In this document: positions 28,741-38,399 of the stretch, piece after piece
Layout: the number at the start of each line of letters is the position of its first letter
Position numbering within the stretch: the stretch's first letter is position 1
From: Hymenobacter volaticus
Lineage (GTDB): Bacteria > Bacteroidota > Bacteroidia > Cytophagales > Hymenobacteraceae
DNA: 64,000 nt
NCBI RefSeq assembly: GCF_022921055.1
Contig: NZ_CP095061.1
Span: 3,945,501-4,009,500, forward strand
Reading direction: 5' to 3'
Notes under the pieces: generated by a model
Seen by the model: the letters and a program-made list of their open reading frames with translations, nothing else
What the model was told of the DNA's origin: nothing
Database searches by the model: none
Position numbers and translations under genes: made by a program

Positions 28741-28997
28741 AGACAACGACTGCCAACCGGAATGTGAACGGTCGACTATAGCTTGGTACGGCAGCACGGC
28801 ATGGCAGGTTGATGTAGAATCTTGGCTTAGAGTTGAGCTTCCACTAACTAGTTTTAAGCTATAACCTTAGCGTTAGCCTATCACAAAGAAAGTACCTAAC
28901 TCAATAGCAACACTTTGGCAGCTTTCACACAACCGCTGGTCAGAAACAGCAGAGCTTTCAACCTATCTGCCCAAACTTACTGCACCCGGAAAAAATA

Positions 28998-29033
28998 AAA
29001 GGGGCTGCCGCCTTCCAACGCAACAGCCCCTTT
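28998..29033. terminator. Terminator-like hairpin without an assigned gene
   Basis: A 10-bp perfect stem AAAGGGGCTG / CAGCCCCTTT with a 16-nt loop, flanked by A and T stretches. It is about 260 bp upstream of the minus-strand gene start and 270 bp upstream of the plus-strand gene start. Confidence 0.55.
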
Positions 29034-29043
29034 AAATATAATT

Positions 29044-29096
29044 GCGTCGGATGACCATAAAAATCATCCACCCTACTCCTAGGGTCATTCCGACGC
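29044..29096. repeat. REP-like inverted repeat (core GTCATTCCGAC)
   Basis: GCGTCGGATGACC at 29044-29056 is the near complement (one base short) of GGGTCATTCCGACGC at 29082-29096. The right arm runs on into GCGCGAGCGAAG. The same core, GTCATTCTGAC, occurs at 35026-35036 in another intergenic space, so this is probably a short interspersed palindromic repeat. Confidence 0.45.
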
Positions 29097-29302
29097 TGCG
29101 CGAGCGAAGCCTTCCTTTCCACAAATACCCACCCGCGCTATAATTGAGTATGACAAAACTACTTACTCTCAATCGGTTATCTACATACTTTTTGGTCAAT
29201 TGGCCGATTTACCCGGTCAACTAGCGATTCTGCCCGATGGACGCTAAAAAGAGACTACAGCCTTATCTTTAGCCTGAATTTCAATCTTTCTATCATCCTA
29301 CT

Positions 29303-29881
29303 ATGTCCACTTCCAAACCTCAACTAGACGAAAACCACAACCCTTGGCAGGTTCTAAGCACTGAAATAAAATATCATAATCCCTGGATTAGTGTCCGCGA
29401 AGACCAAGTAGTAAACCCGGGAGGTGGGCGAGGGATTTACGGCGTTGTTTCAATGAAAAACAAAGCTTTAGGTATTGTGCCTGTAGATGCTGAAGGCAAT
29501 ACGTGGTTAGTAGGCCAATATCGTTATCCGCTTAACGAGTACAGCTGGGAAATTCCTATGGGTGGCGGCCCGGTAGAACTAGATATCTTGGAGTCGGCGC
29601 AGCGAGAGTTGCGTGAGGAAACGGGCCTGTTAGCTCGTCGCTGGACTAACATCGCGCGTCTACATACCTCGAACTCAGTGACTGATGAGGAAGGCTTTGT
29701 ATTCTTGGCCGAGGACCTGGAGCATGGCGAGGTGGAACCAGAAGAAACCGAAGACCTCCGAATTTGGAAGCTCCCGCTAGCCGAGGCAGTGCGAATGGTG
29801 ATGAACGACCAGATAACAGACGCGGTAAGTGTAGCAGGTTTGTTGAAAGCAGAGAAAGTACTTGCCGGTCGGGCGAGTTGA
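29303..29881 (+). CDS. NUDIX hydrolase, ADP-ribose pyrophosphatase-like (192 aa)
   Basis: NUDIX enzymes hydrolyse nucleoside diphosphates linked to another moiety; this length and the EIPMGGG start of the motif fit the ADP-sugar pyrophosphatase group. The catalytic helix RELREETG is at residues 101-108 within the box at 87-109. The position 8 before the Arg, usually Glu in the G-x5-E pattern, is Leu, with a Glu one residue earlier; the metal-binding REUxEE core is intact. The region LGIVPVDAEGNTWLVGQYRYP is the usual N-terminal strand of the family. Confidence 0.9.
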   Translation: MSTSKPQLDENHNPWQVLSTEIKYHNPWISVREDQVVNPGGGRGIYGVVSMKNKALGIVPVDAEGNTWLVGQYRYPLNEYSWEIPMGGGPVELDILESAQRELREETGLLARRWTNIARLHTSNSVTDEEGFVFLAEDLEHGEVEPEETEDLRIWKLPLAEAVRMVMNDQITDAVSVAGLLKAEKVLAGRAS

Positions 29882-29987
29882 TAACAGCATGATTGGCTTG
29901 CGAATAGTGTTGTAGTATCGGTTCTGCTTATCAGGGTGCCTTGATGTCGCGCCCGAGCGTTCTTTCCAACAACGTCAGACAACTTCC

Positions 29988-29995
29988 TAACTTTG
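29988..29995 (+). promoter_or_regulatory. Bacteroidota -7 box TAACTTTG directly before plsC
   Basis: An exact TAnnTTTG match ending 4 bases before the plsC ATG at 30000, which predicts a leaderless or nearly leaderless mRNA for the plsC-gatC-TPR-ABC run. No clear -33 element is visible. Confidence 0.4.
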
Positions 29996-29999
29996 CTAT

Positions 30000-30859
30000 A
30001 TGCGGCACCTTCTGCGCTACATCGGCCATCGACTATACACTACTTGGGCGACCTTCTGGTTTGTGACGCCGTTTGTAGTTACGTATCCAGCGCAATGGGC
30101 ACTAAGTCGGCAGCCACAGTGGCACCGACATTTGCATAGCCTCAATCGGGGTTGGAGCAAGCTCTTCATCTGGATGTGGGGCATGCCTGTGGACATCGTA
30201 AAGAAAAACCCGTTACCAGCTGGTCAGCCATGCGTGTATGTAGCTAATCATAGCTCCTACATCGATATTCCGCTGTTGTTTAAAGCTATTCCCGGCTGGC
30301 TGAATATCATGGGCAAAAGCTCGTTGGCTAGAGTACCTGTATGGGGCCTATTTTCAGCCGGGCCTATATCGTCGTCGACCGGGACAACGCCATGAGTAGG
30401 GGCCGCGCGATGGTGCAGGCTCGTCGCTCGTTGGAAGCTGGCCGACCCGTAATTATTTTTCCAGAAGGATCTATATCTAAAAAGCCCGGTGAGCAGTTAG
30501 AAGAGTTCAAGGAAGGCGCTTTCCAGTTGGCCATTGCTGCGGGCGTACCCCTTGTACCAATCACGATGACGCTGAACCACCGGTTTATGCCTGATGTTGA
30601 AGGGCTGCGCGTACGCTACTCACCTTTGCAAATCATCTTACACGAACCTTTATCCACCACTAGCCTTACATCGGCTGATGCGCCTGCCCTCAAGCAGCGC
30701 GTTGCCGATATTATTGCTAGTGCATTCCGGCCGGAAGCCGCAGGTATTCCGGAGCGTAGCACTTGGCGTCAGCCTAAGTCACCCGGGGCCACTACTTCGG
30801 CAAAAACTTCGGCAACTTCAGCAGAAAATTCTTCTGAGTTGGCTTTGCCCAATTCATAA
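30000..30859 (+). pseudogene. plsC: 1-acyl-sn-glycerol-3-phosphate acyltransferase (PlsC-like), interrupted by one missing base
   Basis: PlsC adds the second acyl chain in phosphatidic acid synthesis at the inner membrane. The first frame has the catalytic H-x4-D motif NHSSYID (His84, Asp89) and stops at 30395. The second frame carries GPIFSRAYIVVDRDN, the glycerophosphate-binding FPEGSIS motif and VPLVPITM, ending at 30859 with an Ala/Ser/Thr-rich tail. Reading the G4 run at 30343-30346 as G5 joins VPVWGPIFSRAY and gives 286 aa. It is first in a tight run with gatC, a membrane/TPR gene and an ABC ATPase (gaps 26, 6 and 11 bp). Confidence 0.86.
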
Positions 30860-30885
30860 TTCTCAACTTGTAATCAACCATTCCC

Positions 30886-31173
30886 TTGAGTACTGACCTC
30901 GCTACCTTGCGCCAGCTAGCGCACCTTTCCCGCTTAGAACTCGACGAATCAAAAGAGCAGCAGATGCTGGGTGCCCTCAACGAAATCCTGGATTGGGTGG
31001 ATCAATTGCGCCAACTCGATACCAGCAACGTGGAGCCACTGGTACACCTGTCGCACGAAATCAACGTGCTTCGGCCCGACGAAGCTCACAACACCGTGAG
31101 CCACCAAGACGGGCTGCGCAATGCGCCACGCAAGGATTCGGATTATTTCCGCGTACCTAAAGTGCTGGAATAA
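30886..31173 (+). CDS. gatC: Aspartyl/glutamyl-tRNA amidotransferase subunit C (95 aa)
   Basis: GatC is the small scaffolding subunit of the GatCAB enzyme that amidates mischarged Glu-tRNA(Gln) or Asp-tRNA(Asn). The start is TTG at 30886 (TTG AGT ACT GAC CTC); no in-frame ATG precedes the conserved LRQLAHLSRLELDE. Family landmarks are ILDWVDQLRQLDTSNVEPLVH and the C-terminal R-x-DSDYFRVPKVLE. gatA and gatB are not in the window. It is the second gene of the plsC run. Confidence 0.93.
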   Translation: MSTDLATLRQLAHLSRLELDESKEQQMLGALNEILDWVDQLRQLDTSNVEPLVHLSHEINVLRPDEAHNTVSHQDGLRNAPRKDSDYFRVPKVLE

Positions 31174-31179
31174 CTGCTG

Positions 31180-34100
31180 GTGCCCACTACTACTTCCGCT
31201 TCTCGCGCTACTCCCCGGCGCAGTCCGTTTCTGCTAGGCCTGCTGGTGCTGGCTATTGGGGCTATCCTTTTAGCAACCTATCATTACTTCACTGGCGATG
31301 ATGCTGCATTGCCGGTACAGGCAGTGGCGCAGCTTAAGCCCGTGCCCACCACCTTGATAGGAGTGCGCGTGGGTCTTGCGGAATTGCCGCTCCGGGTAAA
31401 CAGTTATTTGCTTACCCAAACCCACGACATGGTAGGGCCTTACGTCCGCCCGGAAGCGGCGTGGGCACTACTAGGCTTGTTTGCGGTGGCGCTGGCGGCT
31501 TTTCTGGCAGTGGCTAGCATGTTAGAAAGGCCAGCATTTGTAGCGAGCATAGCAGGAGTGATTTTCCTGCTAATGTCGCTCAATGCCGACTTATTGGGTG
31601 TTTTCAACTCGCAGGAACAATATTTCTTGATTTTGACGCTGGCGATGCTGGGGTTGCCAGCCTACGCCTTCCATGCTTTCTGGACGGAGGTTCCACTGGG
31701 ATACCGCCTGCTTGTCTTTGGGGTGCTGGTTGCTGGCTTGAGCGCACTGCTATTGACTCGCTCCAACTTTTCGTTCGACGAAACGGCTTTACACCTCACC
31801 AGCTTTGCAACACTGGGTGGGGCCATAATAGTGGGCTTACTGGTGTTGTGGGTAGCATTTGAGAATATTCAGGGGCTGCTCTGGTTTAATACGCAAGCAG
31901 AAAATCCCGCTAGCCGCTTTGGCCTACTACCGTTTGTGGCCTCAAGCGTGCTCTACTTAGGCATTCTGGGGATGTATCTGTGGAATGGTGGGGGACTGCT
32001 GATTCTCCCCGGCGTACAGTTCGACCCCTTGGTGCTCCTATTACCGGCAGTGGTCATTGGGTGGCTGGGCCTGCAACGTCGGGCAGCTTCGTATGGCGAC
32101 TTATTTCCTTATTGGCCCGCCGCGGCGCACCTGTACTTGATATTTGTGGCATTGGCGGCCGGCTTTCTGGGCTACGCCTTTGCTACCGCCAACGACCCGC
32201 TGGTGCTAGCGGCTCGTCAGTTTACAGCCTTGGCGCTGCTAATCGGGGGAGCAGCCTTTCTGCTGTACGTGCTAGTCAACTTCGGGCCACTTATCAGGCA
32301 ACGGCTGCGCGTATACCGCGTCGTGTACGAGCCCCGCCGCCTGCCCTTGTACGCTGTGTATGTGCTGACCATAGCAGGCTTAGCGGCCCTGGAGTTTCGT
32401 TATAACTTCGAGACCCTGCACCAAGTGCAGGCCGGTTACTACAACAACCTCGGCGACCTGACCCGCTTGCAGAGCGAGCTCGACCCAAAGGGCGATGCGC
32501 TGGCCTTGCTAGCCGAACGCTACTATGCTGAAAGCGACGTGCTCGACGAGCACAACCACAAAGCCAGCTTAGGACGCGCCGCTTTGTACCGCTACCGACT
32601 GCAGCGCCAAAACGAGATTAACATTTTGCGGAGGGCCCTCAGCCGCCGGCCCTCCGAGAAGGTATCGTTGCGCCTCGCAGCACTTTACAACGAGCCCACC
32701 GATTTCTTCGATCGGCTGGCTGCTTTGCGGGAAGGTCTAAAAAGCACCCCAGCCAGCACCAGCCTCAACAACGACCTCGCCCAGCTTTACACTCGTTCCA
32801 CCCTCACCGACTCGGTGATGTGGTACTTAAATCGGGCGGAAGCTGTCGCTCCTAATAGTTCGGTAGTCCAAGCCAATCGGCTGGCTTATCTGTTGCAGCT
32901 CAAACAGTTTGGGGAGGCACAAAAGCTTGTACAACAGGAAAGCAAAGCAACAGATGCTGCTTGGCAAAGCAATGTATTGCTCCTAGGTCAACTGCATCCT
33001 ACGAGTACAAACCCCGTACCTGCGCTGACGCCCGACGCAGCTGCCAATCTAACCGTACCCGAGTTTGCTCGACTCTATCATGCAACTTTGCGCCAAGTAC
33101 AGCAGCAGGATACCAGCTATTTGAAAGCCCTCACGCAGTTAGCGCAACGCCCAAGCAATAGCGCGTACTTCGAGCAGCTAACTTTTCTGAAGGCACTCAT
33201 GCAACACTACGGTGGCCGAGCAGTGCCCGCTCAAGCTACCTTGTTGCCGCTGGCAGTGGGCGCTACGCCTAGCGCTGCCTATTACCAAAACGTGCAAGGG
33301 CTGTGGTTGCTTGAGCAACGAGCCTACGGCTCAGCCGCTACTCGTCTTGCCGAAGCAGGCCGCAATGGATACGCCGAGGCACGCTTGAATCGAGTGTATG
33401 CATTGGCCTTAAATCAGCAGCTAGATTCAGCACGTGCTATGGCGCAAGCAATAGCTCAAGGGCCGGATTCTAGCCTGCATCAGCCTGTGCAAGCACTGCA
33501 ACAGGTGCTAACACTAAATTTTAATTCACAATATGCCGCTGCTTCTGATTCCGTAAAAACACAATTTGTTGTATTACGCGGCAACTCTCCTTATCTTGAT
33601 AGTTTACTACATTATATTGTTAATCTAACAAATCCCTGGTACCGCGAAGTAGCCTTGCTTGCGCAGCTGCCTCGCGCAATTCAGGCCGGTCAGTTGGCCA
33701 CAGTTCAGCAACTCTTAACGCGCTTCCATCTCGAGAAAACGCAAGAGAAGACCGTTACTGCTTCCGCTTGGAATGTGGTGCGAGGTGAGTTGCTATTACG
33801 TCAGAAAAAAGCATCGGAATTGCGTCAATTAGCTGAGAAAGGCTTTTTCGCGCCAGTTAATCAGTCTAAACGTCTTTATTATCGGGCGGCGGCGGCAGTA
33901 TTGGAAAACCAATCAAAGCAAGCTCAGCAGCTATTCGCGCAGCTAGTGCGAGAGGCTCCGTTTGAGGAGGCCGGAATCTTAGCGGCTGCCGACTTCTATA
34001 CGCAGCAACAGGACTATCAAACCGCCTATTCAACTTTGCAAAGTGCAGTTGAATATAACCCTGAGTCTATTTCTTTGCTAAAGGCGTATACGTTAGCTGC

Positions 34101-34245
34101 TATTCCGATGGGGTTGACGGAGTATGCTACTACCTCCCTCGACAAGCTGCGTACATTGCTTTCACCCCCTGAATACGCTACCTTTCGTACCACTTATAAC
34201 GCCCGCCGTGCAACTCAGGACTCGGTGGTCGCTCCCTGGAACTAA
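31180..34245 (+). CDS. Large polytopic membrane protein with C-terminal TPR-like repeats, unknown function (1021 aa)
   Basis: I cannot assign a family with confidence. The GTG at 31180, 6 bp after the gatC stop, is the only plausible start. The first 400 residues contain about a dozen hydrophobic segments, beginning [20 protein letters not shown] and ending near [15 protein letters not shown]. From about 405 onward it is soluble and helical with TPR-like spacing: [52 protein letters not shown] and [19 protein letters not shown]. The likely role is a membrane scaffold whose repeats bind partners. Translational coupling with gatC and an 11-bp gap to the next ABC ATPase suggest co-expression, though gatC is probably just a passenger. 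Confidence 0.75.
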   Translation: MPTTTSASRATPRRSPFLLGLLVLAIGAILLATYHYFTGDDAALPVQAVAQLKPVPTTLIGVRVGLAELPLRVNSYLLTQTHDMVGPYVRPEAAWALLGLFAVALAAFLAVASMLERPAFVASIAGVIFLLMSLNADLLGVFNSQEQYFLILTLAMLGLPAYAFHAFWTEVPLGYRLLVFGVLVAGLSALLLTRSNFSFDETALHLTSFATLGGAIIVGLLVLWVAFENIQGLLWFNTQAENPASRFGLLPFVASSVLYLGILGMYLWNGGGLLILPGVQFDPLVLLLPAVVIGWLGLQRRAASYGDLFPYWPAAAHLYLIFVALAAGFLGYAFATANDPLVLAARQFTALALLIGGAAFLLYVLVNFGPLIRQRLRVYRVVYEPRRLPLYAVYVLTIAGLAALEFRYNFETLHQVQAGYYNNLGDLTRLQSELDPKGDALALLAERYYAESDVLDEHNHKASLGRAALYRYRLQRQNEINILRRALSRRPSEKVSLRLAALYNEPTDFFDRLAALREGLKSTPASTSLNNDLAQLYTRSTLTDSVMWYLNRAEAVAPNSSVVQANRLAYLLQLKQFGEAQKLVQQESKATDAAWQSNVLLLGQLHPTSTNPVPALTPDAAANLTVPEFARLYHATLRQVQQQDTSYLKALTQLAQRPSNSAYFEQLTFLKALMQHYGGRAVPAQATLLPLAVGATPSAAYYQNVQGLWLLEQRAYGSAATRLAEAGRNGYAEARLNRVYALALNQQLDSARAMAQAIAQGPDSSLHQPVQALQQVLTLNFNSQYAAASDSVKTQFVVLRGNSPYLDSLLHYIVNLTNPWYREVALLAQLPRAIQAGQLATVQQLLTRFHLEKTQEKTVTASAWNVVRGELLLRQKKASELRQLAEKGFFAPVNQSKRLYYRAAAAVLENQSKQAQQLFAQLVREAPFEEAGILAAADFYTQQQDYQTAYSTLQSAVEYNPESISLLKAYTLAAIPMGLTEYATTSLDKLRTLLSPPEYATFRTTYNARRATQDSVVAPWN

Positions 34246-34256
34246 CCCGGCCGGCT

Positions 34257-34985
34257 ATGCTGCACCCCGTTATCGAAACCCATAACATCTCGAAGATGTA
34301 TCGCATGGGTACTGAGGAAATTCACGCTCTACGCTCAGTTACCATCACTATTCAACGTGGTGAGTACGTTGCCTTCATGGGCCCTTCCGGCTCAGGAAAG
34401 TCAACGCTGATGAATATCGTTGGCTGCCTTGATACCCCTACCAACGGAAGTTACATACTCAACGGCAAAGACGTGAGCCGCATGAGCGACAATCAGCTAG
34501 CTGATGTTCGTAACAAAGAGATTGGCTTCGTTTTCCAGACGTTCAACTTGCTGCCCCGTGCTACTTCGCTGGACAATGTAGCCTTGCCCCTCATTTATGC
34601 TGGCTACAACAAGCCCGACCGGGAAGAGAAGGCCATGCAAGCCTTGCGAAGCGTGGGCCTTGACACCCGCGCCAAACACCGGCCCAACGAGCTGTCCGGT
34701 GGTCAGCGCCAGCGCGTAGCAATTGCCCGTGCCCTCGTCAACGATCCTAGCATCATCCTAGCCGACGAACCCACTGGTAACCTTGATTCGAAGACCAGCT
34801 ACGAAATCATGGATCTCTTCGAAGCGTTGTATGCCAAAGGCAACACTATTATCATGGTAACGCACGAAGAAGACATTGCCCGCTATGCGCACCGCATTGT
34901 GCGCCTGCGCGACGGCCTTGTCGAGTCCGACCAAATAAATACTGATGTAGCCCTGCACCATGAGCAGGCAACCAAGCAACTATAG
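34257..34985 (+). CDS. ABC transporter ATP-binding protein, LolD/MacB type (242 aa)
   Basis: ATPase subunit of an exporter-type ABC system such as lipoprotein release (LolCDE) or MacB-like efflux. It has Walker [10 protein letters not shown] (42-50), Q-loop VFQTFNLLP, signature [15 protein letters not shown], Walker [14 protein letters not shown] and H-loop VTHEED. The Met-Tyr/IHALR N-terminal motif and short length fit LolD-like proteins. No permease partner is adjacent in the window; it follows the 1021-aa membrane protein by 11 bp, so the two could act together. It is the last gene of the run, followed by a REP-like element. Confidence 0.93.
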   Translation: MLHPVIETHNISKMYRMGTEEIHALRSVTITIQRGEYVAFMGPSGSGKSTLMNIVGCLDTPTNGSYILNGKDVSRMSDNQLADVRNKEIGFVFQTFNLLPRATSLDNVALPLIYAGYNKPDREEKAMQALRSVGLDTRAKHRPNELSGGQRQRVAIARALVNDPSIILADEPTGNLDSKTSYEIMDLFEALYAKGNTIIMVTHEEDIARYAHRIVRLRDGLVESDQINTDVALHHEQATKQL

Positions 34986-35024
34986 CAAACCTATATTGCC
35001 TTTGCTTACGGATAGTAGGCCGCT

Positions 35025-35126
35025 CGTCATTCTGACCCAGAAAAGACCTTTTCGTTGTTGGTGTGTTACCTTCCTTTACTTAGCACACTGACGAAGAAAA
35101 GGTTTTTCTTTGTTGGCATGACGTTT
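35025..35126. repeat. REP-like element bounded by CGTCAT / ATGACG
   Basis: About 100 bp between the LolD-like gene and the adenosyltransferase. The left end is CGTCATTCTGACCCAGAAAA and the right end is TTGTTGGCATGACG, which is an inverted copy of the core. The inside has two direct near-copies of the unit AGAAAAGR-CTTTTCGTTGTTGG / AGAAAAGGTTTTTCTTTGTTGG. The core matches the repeat at 29082-29096. Confidence 0.45.
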
Positions 35127-35197
35127 TCGTTTTTAGTCGCAAGCGCGAGCTTGAAACGCAGCGTTATGTGAGCGGCACTAGCGCTAACCTTTCTTTC

Positions 35198-35745
35198 ATG
35201 AAAATCTACACCAAAACCGGCGACCAAGGCCTCACCTCTCTCATCGGCGGAACACGGGTGCCTAAATCCAGTCTACGCATCGACTGCTACGGCACCGTCG
35301 ACGAGCTCAACTCCTATATCGGTTTGCTGCGCGACCAAGACGTAAATGCCACCCGCCGCAACTTGCTCAAGGAAATTCAAGACCGACTATTCACTATCGG
35401 GTCTTCTCTGGCTTCCGACCCTGAAAAGTCGAAGATGAAGATACCCGACTTGCATGCTACTGATGTGACGCTGCTGGAAGAGGAAATGGACCGGATGAAT
35501 GCGCAACTACCAGAGTTGCGGGTGTTTGTTTTGCCAGGGGGCATCAGTCGGTGTCATTTGCGCACGTGGCCCGGTGTGTGTGCCGCCGCGCCGAACGACT
35601 GGTCATTCATCTACGTGAAGACTCGTTTGTGGCCGACTTAGTGGTGATGTACCTGAACCGCTTATCTGACTACCTATTTGTTCTGAGCCGGCAGATGGCC
35701 CACGACTTGGGAGCCGAAGAAGTAACTTGGTTACCCCGGATGTAA
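35198..35745 (+). pseudogene. Cob(I)alamin adenosyltransferase, PduO type, interrupted by one missing base
   Basis: Adds the 5'-deoxyadenosyl group to cob(I)alamin to make adenosylcobalamin. The ATG at 35198 gives MKIYTKTGDQGLTSLIGGTRV, the PduO-type ATP-binding N-terminus, followed by GTVDELNSYIGLLRD. The first frame ends at 35641. The second frame continues HQSVSFAHVARCVCRRAERLV and YLNRLSDYLFVLSR to 35745. Reading the G5 run at 35537-35541 as G6 joins VFVLPGGHQSVS and restores 182 aa, a normal length. A cobalamin-dependent enzyme is implied but none is in the window. Confidence 0.88.
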
Positions 35746-35916
35746 ATAGTTGATTTTTAATTTTCGTTCAGTAGGTTCGTAACAACTGAACGATATACCA
35801 GAAATCGGAAACGAGAACTTCACTTACCTCGTTTCAATCGTATCCTAGCTGGTTCATTCAGCTCCTCGCTCCTCTCCTACAAAATTCCCATTCTTACCCC
35901 TTTTTCTTTGATTTTC

Positions 35917-36981
35917 ATGCTCGACACCCTCACCATCCGGACTCAGCGCACCACGGCCTCGCGCCTGCAACAGCTGGACCCCGAACGCCTCGAGTTCGGC
36001 AAAACTTTTTCCGACCACATGTTTGTGGTGGATTACCGCGACGGGGAGTGGCAGGACGCGCAGATTGTGCCTTACGGCGACATGCCGGTAAGTCCGGCCA
36101 ACTCGGCTCTGCACTACGGCCAGTCTATTTTCGAAGGCATGAAGGCCTATAAGAACACGGACGGTGACATTGCCCTTTTTCGACCCTACGACAACTTCCG
36201 CCGCTTTAATGCTTCGGCCGAACGGATGTGTATGCCACTGATACCCGAGGAGCTGTTTATGCAAGGTCTCAGTCAGCTTATTCGGGTTGACAATGCATGG
36301 GTTCCCGACGCAGCGGGCAGCGCCCTTTATATCCGTCCATTTATGTTCGCCACCGACGGTTTCCTTGGTGTGCGCCCTTCCGAATCGTACCGATTTGTTA
36401 TCATCACCTGTCCAGTGGGTCTGTATTACAATAAACCCTTGCGGGTGCGTTTCGAGGAGCGGTATGTACGCTCCGCAGAAGGTGGTGCCGGCTACGCCAA
36501 AAATGCTGGTAACTATGGGGCAGCCATGTACCCAACCAAACTAGCACAGCAGGAAGGCTACAACCAGCTGATTTGGACTGATGCATCCGAGCACCGCTAT
36601 GTCGAGGAGTCAGGAACGATGAATGCCATTTTTGTGGTCGATGGCAAGGTGGTAACGCCCGCTTTAAGTACCTCTATTCTCGATGGCGTTACACGTCGTA
36701 GTGTACTTGACCTAGCCCGCGACTGGGGTATGCCAGTTGAGGAACGCAAAGTATCGGCGGTAGAACTCATGGAGGCATTGGCAGCTGGCAAGCTAGAGGA
36801 AGCATTTGGAGTGGGCACTGCCGCTACCATTGCCCCTATTGCTGTGGTTGGCTACCAAGGTCAAGACTATGAGTTGCCAACTCCTGGCACCAACAGCTTT
36901 TCAACTCGGGCTACTACTGCGTTACATGCTATCCGTACCGGACAAGCACCAGACACTCACAACTGGATGGTAGCTGTGTAG
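35917..36981 (+). CDS. ilvE: Branched-chain amino acid aminotransferase (354 aa)
   Basis: A fold-type IV PLP enzyme that makes the last step of Leu, Ile and Val synthesis. The ATG at 35917 (MLDTLTIRTQRTTASR) is chosen over the TTG at 35908. The PLP lysine is Lys195 in GYAKNAGNYG. HYGQSIFEGMKAYK at 66-79, RPYDNFRRF at 89-97, EESGTMNAIFV and TPALSTSILDGVTRRSVLDL are the class IV signatures. This is the longer, eukaryote-like form common in Bacteroidota. A hairpin follows at 37010-37076. Confidence 0.96.
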   Translation: MLDTLTIRTQRTTASRLQQLDPERLEFGKTFSDHMFVVDYRDGEWQDAQIVPYGDMPVSPANSALHYGQSIFEGMKAYKNTDGDIALFRPYDNFRRFNASAERMCMPLIPEELFMQGLSQLIRVDNAWVPDAAGSALYIRPFMFATDGFLGVRPSESYRFVIITCPVGLYYNKPLRVRFEERYVRSAEGGAGYAKNAGNYGAAMYPTKLAQQEGYNQLIWTDASEHRYVEESGTMNAIFVVDGKVVTPALSTSILDGVTRRSVLDLARDWGMPVEERKVSAVELMEALAAGKLEEAFGVGTAATIAPIAVVGYQGQDYELPTPGTNSFSTRATTALHAIRTGQAPDTHNWMVAV

Positions 36982-37009
36982 CCTTTACAAGCTGCTTATC
37001 ATCATAAAC

Positions 37010-37076
37010 AAGGACTTCTTACGGATGCCTAGTAACCTATTGTACAAGGTTATGATGCCATCCATAAGAGGTCCTT
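37010..37076 (+). terminator. Imperfect long hairpin after ilvE
   Basis: AAGGACTTCTTACGGATG pairs with CATCCATAAGAGGTCCTT with one wobble and one mismatch. The apical part, TAACCT-ATTGTAC-AAGGTTA, pairs again. It lies 29 bp past the ilvE stop and is followed by TTCTTG. It may be a terminator or a small palindromic repeat. Confidence 0.55.
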
Positions 37077-37132
37077 TCTTGTGAACGAGCGAGAGCAAGC
37101 AGCCTTTCTCGGCTCTAAGCCACCAATCCGGC

Positions 37133-37140
37133 TACCTTTG
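37133..37140 (+). promoter_or_regulatory. -7 box TACCTTTG upstream of prfB
   Basis: An exact TAnnTTTG match 36 bp before the prfB ATG at 37177, giving a short leader. The -33 element is not evident. Confidence 0.45.
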
Positions 37141-37176
37141 TTTTTCTCATACCCATTCACGCATACTATATTCCCG

Positions 37177-38254
37177 ATGACCCAAGATCAGGTAAAGGAA
37201 TTGAAGGGCCGCGCCGAGGCCCTGAGGAGGTACCTTTGACTACGATAATCGCAAAGCTCAAGTAATAGCCACCGAGGCCCAAACCACTGCCCCTGGCTTT
37301 TGGGACGATTCTAAAGCCGCCGAGGCTACTCTACGCGAAGTCAAGGCTATCAAGACCTGGACCGACGACTACGAAGCCGTGCAGCAAGCCGTAGCTGATA
37401 CTGAGGTGCTGTTCGATTTCTACAAAGAAGGTGATGTGCCCGAAGCAGAAATGCAGGCGGATTATGACGCCACCATCAAGAAAATTGAGCAGTTGGAGTT
37501 CAAGCGTATGCTCTCCGACGAAGAAGACCAGCTCTCAGCTATCATCGACATCAACCCCGGTGCGGGTGGTACTGAAAGTCAGGATTGGGCCGAAATGCTG
37601 ATGCGCATGTACATCATGTGGGCAGAAAGCCATGGGTTTGGCGTGCGTCAAATTAGCTATCAACCTGGTGAAGGCGCCGGTATTAAATCGGCGTCTTTGG
37701 AAATAGACGGCGACTTTGCCTACGGCTATCTGAAAAGCGAAATCGGAGTGCATCGGCTCGTCCGCATCTCTCCTTTCGATAGTAGCGGCCGGCGCCATAC
37801 CTCCTTTGCCTCCGTGTTTGCTTACCCGGTAATTGATGATACTATCAACATCGAAATCAATCCTGCTGATATCAGTTGGGATACGTTTCGAGCGGGTGGA
37901 GCCGGTGGGCAGAACGTGAACAAGGTAGAAACGGCCGTACGCCTTACGCATGCCCCCTCTGGCATCATCATCGCCGTGCAGATCGAACGTAGCCAGCTCA
38001 TGAACAAGGAGCACGCGCTACGCATGCTCAAATCGCGTCTCTATCAAATAGAGATGGACAAGCGCCACGCCGAGCGCGACAAAGTGGAAGCCAGCAAGAA
38101 GCGTATCGATTTCGGCTCCCAAATCCGCAACTACGTACTTCATCCCTACAAACTCGTCAAAGACCTTCGCACTAGCATCGAGCGCACCGACGTGCAGAAT
38201 GTACTGGATGGAGATTTAGATGAGTACATCAAAGGGTACTTGATGCAGAGTTGA
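37177..38254 (+). CDS. prfB: Peptide chain release factor 2 with programmed +1 frameshift
   Basis: RF2 ends translation at UGA and UAA. The ATG at 37177 reads [20 protein letters not shown] and meets an in-frame TGA at 37237. The site is CTT TGA C with an AGGAGG at 37225-37230, three bases upstream: the classical recoding signal, in which low RF2 lets the ribosome slip +1 so that reading continues [15 protein letters not shown] to the stop at 38254 (358 aa). The mature part has the GGQ tip motif ([20 protein letters not shown]) and the SPF tripeptide region (RISPFDSS). The total span is 3n+1, as a +1 shift demands. A start at 37379 would lose the first 67 residues. Confidence 0.96.
37225..37240 (+). 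promoter_or_regulatory. prfB recoding signal: AGGAGG, slippery CTT, TGA C
   Basis: The SD-like AGGAGG (37225-37230) lies 3 bases before CTT (37234-37236), which is followed by TGA (37237-37239) and C. The spacing matches the E. coli prfB element. It makes RF2 synthesis self-regulating. Confidence 0.9.
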
Positions 38255-38399
38255 CATGCGAAGTTCTGTGCTAGGTAAGAGGTTGAAATCTTTCAATCAA
38301 TTCGCTCTAGATACTAGATATAAGTAACCATGTTAAGTTGTTTATAACAGGGCAAACAGTAAAAGCATTCTCTTGTGCTTTACAAAATACAACCTCATT

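Larger units (their letters stand above)
28741..29302. other. 562-bp intergenic region with terminator-like hairpin and REP-like repeat
   Basis: Holds a terminator-like hairpin at 28998-29033, a REP-like inverted repeat at 29044-29096 and a likely -7 box (TATCTTTA at 29264-29271) for the NUDIX gene. The hairpin at 28998 has no obvious gene to end on either strand, so a small RNA between 28741 and 29033 is possible but unproven. Confidence 0.45.

Noticed and set aside
37177..37239. prfB stop at codon 21 read as another sequencing error
   Set aside because: The AGGAGG/CTT TGA C context is the known RF2 recoding site and the span is 3n+1, opposite to the 3n+2 of the eight broken genes.
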